NCBI GenBank assembly: GCA_047967505.1
Contig: CM106540.1
DNA length: 64,000 nt
Source of the DNA: Dipteris shenzhenensis
Taxonomy: Eukaryota > Polypodiophyta > Polypodiopsida > Gleicheniales
Direction: 5' to 3' (one strand)
The notes beneath the pieces were generated by a model. It ran no database searches, was not told the DNA's origin, and saw nothing but the letters and a program-made list of their open reading frames with translations. Of this stretch, positions 11,591 through 23,289 are shown piece after piece. A program made the translations under genes and the position numbers. How positions within the stretch are numbered: the stretch's first letter is position 1; the number at the start of each line of letters is the position of its first letter.

Positions 11591-12650
11591 TAGGTTGCCT
11601 TTGTTTGGGGGGAAACATAGCATCGACACTTTTTGGTTTTAATTATAATAACGATGGAATAGCATTAGATCCACCGAATGTCGCTTACGGAGCTGGGTGC
11701 ACATGTATGCTATCTCTGGCTACAAGCTGAATTTTTAATTCAGCCAACTGTTGCTCATCGTTGGCATGTTCTGACAACACTAAGGTGTGTTGTTCCTGCG
11801 ACAATGTCAATGCCTACTGCAGCCAAGTGTGTTGTCTCATGACGGTGCTGCATTTCTCTCTTTTTTGTGTCCTAGGCATACTTTTGGGTGTCCATTTGCT
11901 GCTAGATTTCAGCCTTTGCAGTTTTCCAGCCCTCTTCCTTGCATATAGACATTGCTGCCATGTCTTCCCCTGATCTTGAGAGACCTGTAACTGATGTTTA
12001 TGCTCTTTGAAATCCATCTATGCTAGTTTTGGGAAAGCATGTGCTGCATGTGACTTGTGGAGTTGAAGAGAGCCGTGCCTAATTGTGCAGAAGTGTCATC
12101 CATCACACTTTGTGCCATGGGCATGGACTCTTGGCCCATGCATATCGGTCACTGTAGCTGATCCTATAGGTCATCTCGATGAGCTTGCCATGTTTGTTAA
12201 TCACTGCTACTATGTGGTAAGGTAAAGGTGGCAGCCCTAGTTGTGCGGGGCCAGCTTCAAGGGGCTTTTGCAGGGGGGTGGTGAAAATATTATCCAAGGT
12301 CTCCAAATACACATCTCCAAATACACACTAGAGATCTAATGTGAGAAAGGAGGTGTTGATAATCTTGATTTTGTATGCATGTCTATGCAACATTGGAGAA
12401 TGATTGGCCAGATGAAGAAGCTAGGTAATGCACCAGCATGTCCTTCTCATGAAATGCGGGACACTTAGCTAGAAGGGGAAATGATCCTCCCTCAAAAATT
12501 GTTTTCCTATGCCTTTTGTCAGGCGGTTGCCTCTTGTACCATGTGAACCTGTGAAATCTCTACTGCCACTGTGCCTTACTTGAGGTGTCACCCGTGACTC
12601 TACAAGAACCTATAACTAGGGACTGCCTTAGGGACAGCTTGGGGGCTGCT
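11591..12650. other. Unassigned stretch
   Basis: No domain, LTR pair or RNA gene was recognised in about 1 kb. Short ORFs on either strand have no conserved pattern. It could be old flanking sequence of the gypsy remnant or the 5' LTR of Copia-3. Confidence 0.3.
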
Positions 12651-13620
12651 GCATGTCCCCGAGTTGAATCATATTAAAAGAGCCTAAACAAAAGTAGATG
12701 GCAATATGTTGGCTCTTTGTGGCTGCGTAAGGGAATCAGAGTCAGAACTCACGTACAAACCTGAATTCTGGTTGGATAAAGGATTGTTAACCTGATTAAT
12801 AGGCCGCATGATGGTTTGCAAAGACGAAGGAGTCTGCGCAACCATATGTGGATAGGCAATATGGACTTGTGGAATTTGAGTATGTGTATGAGTGTTTGTC
12901 AGGGCAGCAATCTTGCGCCGGAATGTGTGTTGCAAAATTGCAGTGAAATTTGGGGCTTTTATAGATTTGTCCTCATTTGGCATATTTGCCCTCTCCAAAT
13001 TTGGGGCTTTTGCCAGGTTTGCTGATTTTTGCAGTGGCCTTGCCTAGTGCAAGTGAGATTTGGGGCTTTTGAGGCTTATTTGCTCAGATGTGCAGTGACA
13101 TTGGCTTATTTCGTAACATTTTGAGGATATTTCAGATTTTTGCTTTTTTTGGAACATTTTCCCTCTTCAGAAATTGGGGCTTTTGCCAAGATTGCCTGGT
13201 AAGACATTGTCCTCTCAATTTTACACACAGCTTGCAAGAATTCAGGGCTTTTTCTCCTGTTATCTTGCATTGGCTCTCGTGCTTTTGGGACATCAATGGG
13301 AGCATATTTGTGCTTACATTGGGGCAAAATTGTGCAGCACTTTTGTAGGACAGCCCTTTGCAGGGGGTGTTTTCTTGGATAGATTTTGGCAAGAGAGATT
13401 ATTGACAGTATTTGGGAGACAGCCTTCTGCATTTTTTGCTGAGTGTTTGAGTAGCCCTTTGTGGCATTTACAGTTGTGGAGCATTGCTGTTTTAAGTTGA
13501 CATTTGCAGAGTTGCAGTTCACTCTTGAGCAGCCAGCTCATTGCATTGTAGCCTTGAGGCTTTGACATTTGCAGGGCACTTAACTTTTGGGAATTTTCAT
13601 TTGCAATAGCAAACCATGAG
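12651..13620 (+). other. Copia-3: probable primer site and leader
   Basis: GGAATCAGAGTCAGAAC near 12731-12748 resembles a decayed TGGTATCAGAGCCAGAAC primer site. The leader carries GGGGCTTTT(G) at 12952, 13003, 13062 and 13176, the same motif found in the leaders of Copia-2 and Copia-4. Several ORFs here are not conserved with anything recognised. Confidence 0.5.
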
Positions 13621-14545
13621 TCATTTGGAATGCTTGCTGCTGAGGACAGACTTGATGGTACAACTATCCCATGTGGTCGTAGTTGGTGCGCTACCTGCTG
13701 GTATCTAGGAACTTTTGGGGAATTGAATTTGGATGAGAGACTAGAGCTGTCTCTCCAGCAGAGGCACCTGCTGTCACCACAGCCACTACAAGTGTTACGG
13801 CTACCACTGCCACTGCTCCCGCAGAGCTTGCCGCAGGGCTTCCCACACTGAACACATTCGTTGGGATCAGAGAGATGCACAGGCACATGTAGTGTGATTG
13901 CTATGAATAGCAAAAGGGAGGTTATACCTCACATTTAGTCTTGCAAGATAGCCAAGGCTGTGTGGGATATTTTTGCCAATCTCTATTAGATTCGGAATGA
14001 GGCCAGGGTTGCTTATTGGCGCAGGCACCCTGATGGTGTTAAGATGAACGAAGGGGACAGCATGGATGCCTACCTCACGCATATTAATGATTATAGAGAG
14101 CAGCTCATCAATGTTGATCAGATTCTCCTAGTACGACAATTGATGGGCTCCTTGGCTCATACCAGGGATTTGCTACGACATTGAGGCTAAGCCATGGGTA
14201 ACCCCAACTACTATTCTTTCGATCAGCTTGTTTCCCTACTCCTGCAGAGGAGCAGAGGTGTCAAAATAGAAACAAGACTGCCTTTACTCATGCGGATCAG
14301 GTCTGGTCACAAGGGCAAAGGCAAAGGGGCAAAAAATTACAGCCATCCCAAACCTATCTTGCACCTCATCATCTTCTTCTCCTGTTGGTGGGGGAAGAAG
14401 AGGAAGTGCTGTAATTTTTGCAGGAAGCCCGGCCATGACATCGCTGAATGTTGCAAGCTCATTGCTTCGAAGAAGAAAAAATAGCAAAATGGTCACACAT
14501 GCTCCTGCTGCCCATGATCATCCTCATGATGGGTCAAGATGAGTG
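13621..14545 (+). pseudogene. Copia-3 gag remnant
   Basis: Reads EDRLDGTTIPCGRSWCATCW then YLGTFGE, a degraded match to the Copia-2 gag start (EDKLDGTNYSLWS...RNLWDYVNG). Further on, MNEGDSMDAYLTHINDYREQ followed by LINVDQILL matches Copia-2 EEGDSMSAHLTKLQDLREQL. SFDQLVSLLLQ follows. The zinc knuckle CNFCRKPGHDIAEC is at 14413-14454. Stops and shifts break the frame. It ends shortly after the zinc knuckle, where LTR-like sequence begins. Confidence 0.75.
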
Positions 14546-14568
14546 GGTGACTTGCCACTATAATCTGG

Positions 14569-14900
14569 AGATGTCACGGGCATCCACAAGTCTGTGGCCA
14601 TGCTAGTTGGTGCCAAAGCAGGCCGCCAAGTCAATTGCCACACAAGCATCTGTACAGCCATGCAAGCAGCCTTGTGCAGTCAGCAATCAGCACACAGTCA
14701 ACAAGCAGTCAATGCCACATAAAAAACGCAGGGTTGACCTTTTTGAGCAAAAGTCAACGCGTTGACTTTTTGATTGACATGGTCAATGGTACGTGTTGAC
14801 CAGCTGACCAAGGTCACTGGTCGGCATTGACCAGGTCAGCCAGGCTAACCTAACAGCCTATAAAAGGGTAGCCTTTGGCCCTCATTCTTCATCCCTCAGT
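14569..14900 (+). promoter_or_regulatory. LTR-like promoter segment with TTGAC (W-box) cluster and TATA box
   Basis: Starts TGTCACGGGCATCC after the gag remnant. From about 14628 to 14832 it contains about ten TTGAC or GTCAA cores (for example GGTTGACC at 14732, AAGTCAACG, CGTTGACTT, ATTGACAT, GGTCAATGG, TGTTGACC, ATTGACC). A TATA box TATAAAAGG follows at 14859-14867. WRKY factors bind TTGAC(C/T). The segment is cut by the poly(T) at 14901, the tail of LINE-A. No partner LTR was seen, so LTR identity is inference. Confidence 0.5.
14859..14867 (+). promoter_or_regulatory. TATA box of the W-box-rich LTR-like segment
   Basis: TATAAAAGG, 27 bp downstream of the last TTGACC core, followed by a pyrimidine-rich stretch (TTCTTCATCCCTCAG) that could hold the start site. 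Confidence 0.5.
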
Positions 14901-17341
14901 TTTTTTTTTTTTTTTTTTTTTTGGGGCAAAAAGAGACTTCTATTAAGCATTAAAGAAAACCGTTAGAGCAAGCTCCATACGGGATGCACCATGCAATGCA
15001 TGAAAAGCTCAAGAGCCAAAAAGAAAGGATTAGGGCTGATAGTGCTACTTCAATGCAGTAGAAACCTCCGAGAAAAAGGGAGAACCCCTCCAAACTCGAA
15101 GAAATACAGTCCTCCTAGAAGAGGCTGCCTGTGAAGGGCCCTGCATGCTAGCCCATATGGCTATCAAAGTGTGAACCGTCTCACTCCAAATACCCGTGAA
15201 CACTTGTGATGGGTGTATCTGGGTGCCATCCAAGGCCTCTGTGCATCTTGCTCTCCAAATGTGCCTAGAGGAAATGCTAGCCAAAATCTCCCAAGAGGTG
15301 TCCACTGAAGCATGCAAAGCTCTGAAGGGAGTAAGTGATACGTCTTGAAGAGAGCAGGGCTCTATCACCTGCCGGCGGATCGAGAGTGCCCAAGAAGAAG
15401 GCTCACCCTCATAAAACACTTGGGGCCCAGTAAGGGATAACCATGCCACCAAGCCCCAAGTCATGAAGAAGGGGGAAGTATGAAAAATGCTAAGTATCCG
15501 AGCAACCCCTTTCCAAATAGTCCTCACCTGACTGCAGTCCCAAAGGCAATGTCGCACTGACTTCTCTGCAGAATGACAACGAGGGCAAGTGGGATCAGCC
15601 CCAAATCGTGATCTCCACAGGTTCACTGCAATCCCTCCATGAATAGAAAGCGAAAAGAAAAGAGTGATCTTTCTATTTTTGAGGGATTTCCAGAGCCTCC
15701 TCCAGAAATTCCTATGCAAATTTGCGGTGATGAAGAAGCTGTCCCAATGGCGGGCTCTGGAGGGAATCCAACCCCTAGTGGTCAGCTGAAATCTCCTGGC
15801 ATTACCAACCGTGAAACGAAAGAAGGGAATCCCCCTCTCTCAGTGCCCATGATCTATCCACTCCCACTCTCCTGGGTCCCACTGTAAGCACCTGATAGGT
15901 GCGCCTCCATATAACCACAACCTCCAGGATCCTAGGGCCAAGAGCAGAGGGTTGGGGTCTAAGTACCACTGCAAGTCCGCTCCATGGTCCACAAAATCAG
16001 CAATCCTGACAGGCTGAAAGGCAACCTCTAGAAGAATATCATCCGTGGATCTAGAGAGTATACCTCCAACTCCAATGTCAAAGACCAGTGCATCTTCCTC
16101 GAGACCTCGAAGAGCGATCACCTGTCCTCGAAAAAGCTCCCATCCAAGTGGTGGAAGTAATAGGCATCTTAACTGTACATTCCACCGGGATGGCTGCATC
16201 TATCTGCTGAATCCTGCGTGCTACCCCTCTGAGGTGACTCACGGACTGTAATCTCTGATCCTCAGGTAGCCTGATAAAAGCCTTCCAAGTGCCTACTGTG
16301 TAGGCGGGGCCTCTCTCCCATCTAGACCACTGCATGTAATGGGAAGTGCCCAGTGGTCTACCATGCTCATCAAGTATACTATCGTTCCAAATGATGGGCT
16401 GCCTATCAATCTCTTTGAGGGTAGAGGGCGGAACCCTTCGAAGCGTGTTCCTGAAGCTCCCCCAAGCTTTCAGGATGGTAGTCATGAGAGGAGAGGCAGG
16501 AGATTTAAGAGAGACAGAAGTAAAAATCCAGTGAGGGCTGTCCACCCAATCATCTCCTAAGGTAGGTGTGCAAGCCTGAATGTGTCCAAAAAAGAAATCC
16601 TTCCAAGGTTCCTGCCCAGGCATGAGTCCCCTCACCACCACCTTACAAAGCAATGTCCTGCACTGCAAGTCCGGGTCAATGATATTAAGGCCCCCTTCAC
16701 ATGTAGAGAGAATAACGATCTCCCAGGCCACCCTCGCTGCAACATCTGTCGTGCCATCAAGTCCACTCCATAAAAAATTCCCGACTAGTCTAATGAGCTA
16801 AGTGTGCAATCCCTAGACCGGCACCAGCAAGAACACACAAACCAGGCGGTGGCCAAAAGAACCTGGTTCACTACCACAACTCTAGATGCAAGGTCGAGTT
16901 TGGCTGAGCTCCAAAAAAGAAGCTTTTTTCTTATACTTTCTAGTATTGGGGCAAACTGTTGTGCTGGAGAGATGCCCAATCCTACCTTGCATCCCAAATA
17001 ACTGACAGGAACACCCCTTTGAATCCAGGAAAAGCCAATGTCAACTCCCCAGTCTGGAGTGTCCTCATCACTGATCCAAAAGCCAAAGGATTTATGCCAG
17101 TTAATGTGTGCCCGTGCAGCTGAGCAAAAGATATCCAAGGCTGTCTGGAAAGAATCAAGTGACTGCGAAGAGGCCTCAATTAAAATAGCAGTGTCATCAG
17201 CCAACTCACAGTCAAGAAGCTCCTGCTCCTGTCTCAAGGGCAATCTCAGCCCATAAAGCTCAGCCTGAGATCTAAGGAAGATACTCATAGCTTCTGCCAC
17301 AAAAAGAAAGAGGAAGGGGCCTAAAGGGCATCCCTGACGAA

Positions 17342-18875
17342 GAGGATTACCAAAAAGCGAGCAAGGAAAAGTGAGCGAACAAAAAAAAGCGAGTAAGAAA
17401 AAGTGAGCGAGCAAAAAAAAACAATCAAAACAAAACAATAATAGATTGATAAATCATTATTTTAGCAACAACTGTCTAAGCTCTTCAAAAGTCCATGAGA
17501 GAGTTGGACCTATGTCATTGCCAAGGCATCATTAGTTAAGACGCACCCTATCTTCGCTCACTTTTACTCATTCAATTTTTTGTAATCCTCCATAATCAAG
17601 GTCTCTCTCTCCATCAACATAACTGAGATCACCAATGAAATCTTCCACACAAGTCAAAAGTTTTATAGGACTTCTTGAATGGAATAGTCCACATTACATG
17701 CATGTGCAAATGGTTGGTTTTTGAAACTCTATTTACTCTTGGAACAAAACCCATGTTTTTTTGTTTGCAAAAAACCCTCCCTAATGAATCACTCTTACAT
17801 CCCATCAATCCAAAAAAATCTAAAGAGTAAGTATATCCCTTTCTTTAAAATGAATTAAATTCCAAAACAAATCAATCTTTGCTTATAGAAATCAATGGTA
17901 GAAGCCAAAATAGACAACATATTGACATGGTCCCTATTAGGTAAACCTTCCTCAAGAAATCGGCTAATTGTTTATTAAATTCACATTCTGATGCATGAAG
18001 TTTTACTAAATGGTGCAAAAGGTGTCATGATAATCATCTAAGTCATGCCTTGCCATTTGTTTTAATAAGTAACATGACCCATTTGGAGTTGTAAATCAAA
18101 AGATACAGGACGTCGAAATTCTCACCTTTTGGGCCAAAAGAGGGAGCGCGTTAACGTGCTACCTGTTTTCATGCATCAGAATGTGAATTTAATGTAATTT
18201 TTGCTAGTTTGTTGCACCAAATTTAGAGCAAGGCCGCTCGTAATAGGAGCATGTTAGAACTCTATTTATATATTGGGGCAAAAAAATCAAATGTTTTCTA
18301 TGCAAGTTCTTCTGATGAAAATATATAGAACACTTTTACCAAGGTAGACTTTCAAGCTACTTTCAATAACATGTTATGATCATGTTTGATGTTGAAGTTT
18401 TTATTGAATGATGCACTACAACTATATACTACTTGTTGGTAGCCAAAGCATTTCTATGCAAGCTCATCTCATGAGAATAAATAACGCTATCACTAATGTA
18501 GACTTACAAGCTTATGTTATAATAATCATCTTCAAAATTATGGTGATACAATAAAGCTTTATTAACGATCAGTACACATACGTATAGTTAGATTATGTTT
18601 TTCTCAAGTGATGCACTTCAACTATATAGTACCTATTGTTGATAGCCAAAGTATTTCTATTTAAGCTCATCTCATAGAATATAGAAATGTGCACTTGCAA
18701 TATTATGTTATAATCATGTTCAATGTTGAGGAAGCACTATAAATCTTTATTAATGATGAGTACATACATACAATGAGATTATGTGTTGGTAGCCCAACCA
18801 TTTCTGCTTTGCTTGCTTTTTCTTGCTCGCTTATTTGGTCCTGCTCGCTCGACATCGCTCGCTTGATTGATTGCC
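17342..18875. mobile_element. Mutator-like non-autonomous DNA element inside LINE-A
   Basis: Bounded by an 11-bp direct repeat TCCCTGACGAA at 17331-17341 and 18876-18886. Removing the insert and one repeat restores the LINE sequence as seen in LINE-B near 25857 (CCCTGACGCACTGATCT). The ends are loosely inverted: GG...AAGCGAGC on the left, and the complement of the right end reads GG...AAGCGAGC at the same distance. Further in, AAGCGAGTAAGAAAAAGTGAGC pairs with AAGCGAGCAAGAAAAAGCAAGC. A 9-11-bp target duplication and long weak TIRs are typical of MULEs. No transposase ORF was seen, and the interior is AT-rich. Confidence 0.65.
18290..18800 (+). repeat. Three degenerate ~170-bp tandem units inside the Mutator-like element
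   Basis: Each unit has TGTTGGTAGCC(A/C)AA(G/C)CATTTCT, then (G/A)AGCTCATCTCAT, GTAGACTT(A/T)CAAGCT and TTATGTTATAATCATG, followed by a CACT(A/T)(C/T)AA...TATATA stretch. Units start roughly at 18290, 18440 and 18640. They make up the right half of the insert. Confidence 0.5.
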
Positions 18876-20366
18876 TCCCTGACGAACTGATCTGAAAATC
18901 TGAAACCTGTCACCTCTTACCCCTCCAATCAAAACCTGGCTGTGGGCTGATCTGTAAAGGGAGGACACCCCTCTAATCCATGCATCTGAAAATCCAAATC
19001 ATAGAAGAGTGCCTTCAAGAAAATCCCAATCTACTCTGTCATAGGCCTTTTTAAAATCCAAGAGTAGAACTGCCAGCTTCTGCCCGCTCTGCATAGCCGA
19101 CTCTGTGGCTTCCCAAAAGGAAAAGATATTATCAAATATGCTCTTGCCATGCACAAAGCCTGTCTAGGTATCATGGATGAGATCTGGAAGAAGGGGCAGC
19201 AATCGGATGCTGATCGCCTTGGCAAGGATTTTGTATAGAGTGCCCAAAAGAGTCACGGGTCTCCAATGGGATACAAAATTCCTGTTGCCACCTTTCGGGA
19301 TAAGGTGTATGAGTCCCTCGGTCAATGAGTCAGGCATCTCACCCGAGTCCCAAATGCCCTGCAGGGCTGAAATAATATGATCACCTATCATATCCCAAAA
19401 GGCTGTAAAAAAAGATGGAGTAAGACCATCGGAACCAGGGCACTTGCCCTTATGAAGGGCGGAGAGAGCAATCTTGAACTCTGTGTTGGTAGTGTGCATC
19501 AAGTGAGCATATTATCTTTGGTGTGACCAACACAGGTAAGCTTTGCCAAATTTCATCTCTAGCCACATCTCTAGCCTGTGTGTCAGGATCTACAGAAAGA
19601 AGGGAGGCATAGAAAGCTGTCGCCAAGTGCATGACGGTATCCGGATGAGACTGTAAAACACCGTCAGAGTCAATAAGCTGCTTGACACTCTCTCTACTAT
19701 GTCTGGGACCAAGTGTAGAGCAAAAGTGTTTATTGACTCTCCCTCCCATCTGTATCCAAAAGGACTCCCGTGCATGGAAGGCATACCCTGCTCTCTAATC
19801 AAGCAATGTCTGTAAGTGAGCCCTTGCCATAACAAGGCGCTCTTGTATCCAAGCATCTGATGGTCGTCTCTACTCCTCCCTCTGCAAGGCTGCCAACTGC
19901 TGGCAGATATCAATCTCCCGCCTGAGTACCTCACCTCGCCGAGCACTAGCGACAGAGTGATAAAAGTCGCTGATACTGGCAAGTGCTGTGGCCACATGTG
20001 AAGGACCGGCCACCCCCCCTGCATGTGAGAAACCCAGATCTTTAAGACTGCCTCTGTGAGAGTCTCATCTGTGTATAAGGCATGGGGGATCCTGATACTG
20101 TGAGACCTTCCTCTTAGATGGGGCTCTGAGATAGACAAAACTACCGGGAAATGGTCGGAAGTGGAAACACCAGGTGCAATGCAAATAGTCCCCCCTCTAT
20201 CAAGAGCCCAGTCATCCTCATAGAATCTGTCAATTCGAGCATTGATAGGCATCTGCACCCTATGGTTCAGCCACAAAAACAAAAGTGACTAAGACTGAAT
20301 ATGAAATGCATCATCTGACCAAACATCTCGAACCTGAACAAGAAGGCATCCCAAGCTGCTCTCTCG

Positions 20367-22680
20367 AGGGAATGAATACCACCTTCTCTGCCCCCTTGCT
20401 TATCGGATGGTACCTCAACCATGTTTCTCCATTCTTACCGACTAATTCATTTATAGATTGACTTCTGAAAAGTGGCAAGCAATAATAAGTTATTAAATAC
20501 TCTATTTCCTTTACTAAGCTAAGTTGTTGGGGCAACTTTTTGAGGAGCATATATAAAACTTGAAAACCACTAGGCATAACTCGCTTGCTAGAATCTTGTA
20601 CACTGTCCCCAAGCCTTTGATTCTCTCACTCACATCCATAGCATCACTTTGTGTATTGAGTGCATCATCTTGCAGTTGCAGTTGGTATTGAGTGAGGATA
20701 GTCTCCCGCTATAGGAGATAGACTATCTCCCGTTGCAGTTAGTATTGAACATGAGAGAGAGTGAGGATAGTCTATCTCCCGCTATAGAAGATGCATGCTT
20801 CATCTTTATCTATTGCAGATTCTAAGCCATCCTCGTATTTCAACAGCTTTGCTTTAAGCACATTACCTCCTGCAAATCTCTATTTCAGTGCTTGAGTGAT
20901 GCTCCACATGGGGGCATTGTCACTTGTGATACAATGACACTTTTGGAAGTTTCGTATGTTCCAAGTATCAAGTAGAATCTGATTTCTATTTGAGCCATCT
21001 CCACAAATGTCTTTAGAGTTCGTTCTGATGGTCATCGTTGTGCCATGTATGATAACCGGTACGATAACTGTATTGTACTCACTGTTGGTGAAACCAGCCT
21101 TCACTAATCAAAGGGTGGCAAGATCCACTTTAACCACATCATACACAGTAAATAATCAAATTATCAATCACCACAGATTAAATCAAGGGAGCTAGAGCGT
21201 CCTACTCAGAAACAAAGACAACGATTGTCTCCAAGCACTGGTGTCCCTTGCGGTATTTCTTTAATATTCATATAAAGCCAAGTGGCTGATTACAAGGTCT
21301 CCTTAAAGCTGCACCACAGGCAAACCACTATCCACAGAGTTCCAATATCTTGCACCTTGCAATTCTTGCTCAACTTTATATGGCGAATATGCATCCGATC
21401 ACTAGGCAATCACGCATTGACCAAGCGTGCAACATAACCCAAAGGCATAAACTATATGTTTGCTCATTGCAGTTGCACAACCAAGTGCCCAACCAGCCAA
21501 ACAATTGCAGAAAAGCCAAAGATAGCCAAAACTTTGGCACAACCAGCCAAGAAAACCCTTCCAAAACAGGTTGCTCTTCTTTGCAGTCACCCTAGCCACT
21601 GCCCAACGGCATGAATCAGACTTCCTCTGCCTAGAAACAATACCAAAGGCAATAACCAGCCAACAACCAGTCCGAAAACGGCAAAAACCAGGCAAAAACT
21701 AGCCTTCCTCTATCCAGAATCCACATGAATCAGGTCCTTTGAACCGGAAAACCCTGAATCCAGCAAAGAGTAGATGATTCAGCCCTTGTGCAGCCCAAAA
21801 GTAGCTCCAAATAGGTCGCCTTACCTGGAAAAGGCCTTGAAATCAGCAACAGCTGACAAAAATCAACCAGAAAACAGTTCGCTCCACTTTTTGGTGCCTG
21901 TCTGCAACTTGAGAAGCAGCAAGATGGGCCGCCTCTTCTCCTAGAGCCCAGAATTAAGTGAAAACCGGTCGCCCCACCTTTTGGTGCCTTTCTGCAACCC
22001 GAGAAGCAGCAAGATGGGCCGCCTCTTCTCTTGGAGCTCAGAATTAAGTGAAATCAGCTTGTAGAAGAGTTAACAGCCCTCCTCGAGCCCAGAAAACAGA
22101 AAAACCAGCCTGAAGAGAACTAGCTTCACTTCTTGCTCAGCTTCTGGCAGCAGCAACAGCCTCCAAACAGGTCGCCTTACCTCCTGGAGGTCACCAACAG
22201 CAGCAGTAGACCAAAAACCCAGCCAGAAACAAGTCGTCCTGCTCTAGACCCCCTTTTGGCAAAATTGTGATTCACTTGCTCTCTCTTTCTGTCCTGAATT
22301 TGGCCTCTTGCATGCCAAACAGGTGTCCTTTGCCGTTTTTGGAGTCCCTTTCTAAAAATAGTAAAATTTGAGTACACCACTCTTTTTTATTACATCCCTC
22401 TGGTACACACACTTTAATTGCCCAATAAATTTCCTGCACATTCACAATTTCTAAGGGCCCGCTAGGAATTTTAATTCCCCAAGTCCCGCACACGTGGCCA
22501 GACTTTCGTGCCTCAAAGGCCCAAGGCAGTCACATGCAAATTACGGGAATCGGAAATCAAAATTTCCATAAATTCACATCCTCGTGACAGCTGGAGATAC
22601 TTGATAGTGCGCTGTATCACCTTGACATCTTTGAAAAACAAGTTGCTATAGAAGCTAATGCCATTGCTGAATCTGTGATT
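20367..22680. other. Unassigned 2.3-kb stretch with local duplications
   Basis: No recognisable protein. TATCTCCCGCTATA(G/A)(G/A)AGAT and its reverse occur several times at 20700-20790. A ~91-bp tandem duplication lies at 21881-22062 (GCTCCACTTTTTGGTGCC and GCCCCACCTTTTGGTGCC). The stretch 21190-22560 looks like an untranslated part of an LTR element, but no LTR partner or primer site was found. Confidence 0.35.
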
Positions 22681-22990
22681 CTGATACTAGGTTATGGCAT
22701 GAGGGATTAGGGCATCTAAATTTCAACAGTTTGGTGAAGATGCATTCAAAGGACATGCTGGTAGATATCCCACCCATGTTGCAATTACAAAACATGTATG
22801 TGAGGCTGCTTATTGGGGGAAAATGCATCGCTTTCCATTTCCAAAATACGGGATCCGTGGTGCATCCAGGAAGTTCCACCTACTACATAATGATGTATGC
22901 AGGCCGATGTGGACAGCATCACTTGGAGGCTACTATTACTCTGCGAAAGTGGATTCTCACAGCATGAGCTCTTAGCTCAAGCTGAATTCA
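22681..22990 (+). pseudogene. Copia pre-integrase/integrase fragment (probably the middle of Copia-3)
   Basis: In shifting frames it reads HERLGHLNFNSLVKMHSKDM, then a degraded GK..RFPFP segment and LLHNDVCRPMWTASLGG. This is the HHCC pre-integrase domain followed by the start of the integrase core (usually H.DVCGPM...SLGG). It has the same strand as the Copia-3 gag (14.5 kb) and as the integrase/RT part at 34341-36282, and fits between them in domain order. Confidence 0.65.
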
Positions 22991-23289
22991 ATAAGGAATA
23001 TTATCGCATTTTTGTCCTTGTGCAGCCCCTCACAAGTCTTGTTGGAAGTCCATCTCTTGACGTACTCCCCCTTCCTCTTTTCCCCCAATTCTAAAAGATA
23101 TTTTTCGTTCATCACTGAATTGTACTTTCTACCTACTTTAGCAAGTGAATTTCCTGCTTCTAAGTGGTGAATCTAGTCTAGGCATGTGCAAAGTGATCAT
23201 TTCTATCCTTGTCCCTTGAAAGGGTTAGTCTAGGGCTGTCTAGCTAGGCTTTTCTAGTAGGGAGTTAGTCAAGATAGGGGGCGGGCTGA
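22991..23289. other. Unassigned stretch between copia fragment and LINE-B tail
   Basis: About 300 bp with no readable domain. It may be decayed integrase core or LINE-B 3' UTR. Confidence 0.3.

Larger units (their letters stand above)
14901..20366 (-). mobile_element. LINE-A (plant L1-type), 5'-truncated, poly(A) tail present
   Basis: The poly(T) at 14901-14922 on the plus strand is the tail. Reading the minus strand from the 5' side, the end of the endonuclease contains ARIDRFYEDDWALDR and STSDHFPVVLS (about 20110-20260). The EN-RT linker (19590-19750) is next, then RT fingers LHKGKCPGSDGLTPSFF and GLIHLIPKGGNRNFVSHW with LLGTLYKILAKAIS (19164-19502). The palm has GNPLRQGCPLGPFLFLFVAE and ELADDTAIL (17160-17360), followed by thumb and connection. 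A zf-RVT-like end carries CPRCHSAEKSVRHCLWDC (about 15540-15590). A 1.5-kb DNA element interrupts it at 17342-18875. Multiple lesions make it inactive. Confidence 0.85.

Noticed and set aside
18290-18800. Possible CRISPR-like array
   Set aside because: Units are about 170 bp, degenerate and contiguous without spacers, in a plant-type context inside a DNA transposon.
20880-21195. Possible host gene fragment (overlapping ORFs on both strands)
   Set aside because: No recognisable domain in any frame, no splice context and no similarity to the other elements.
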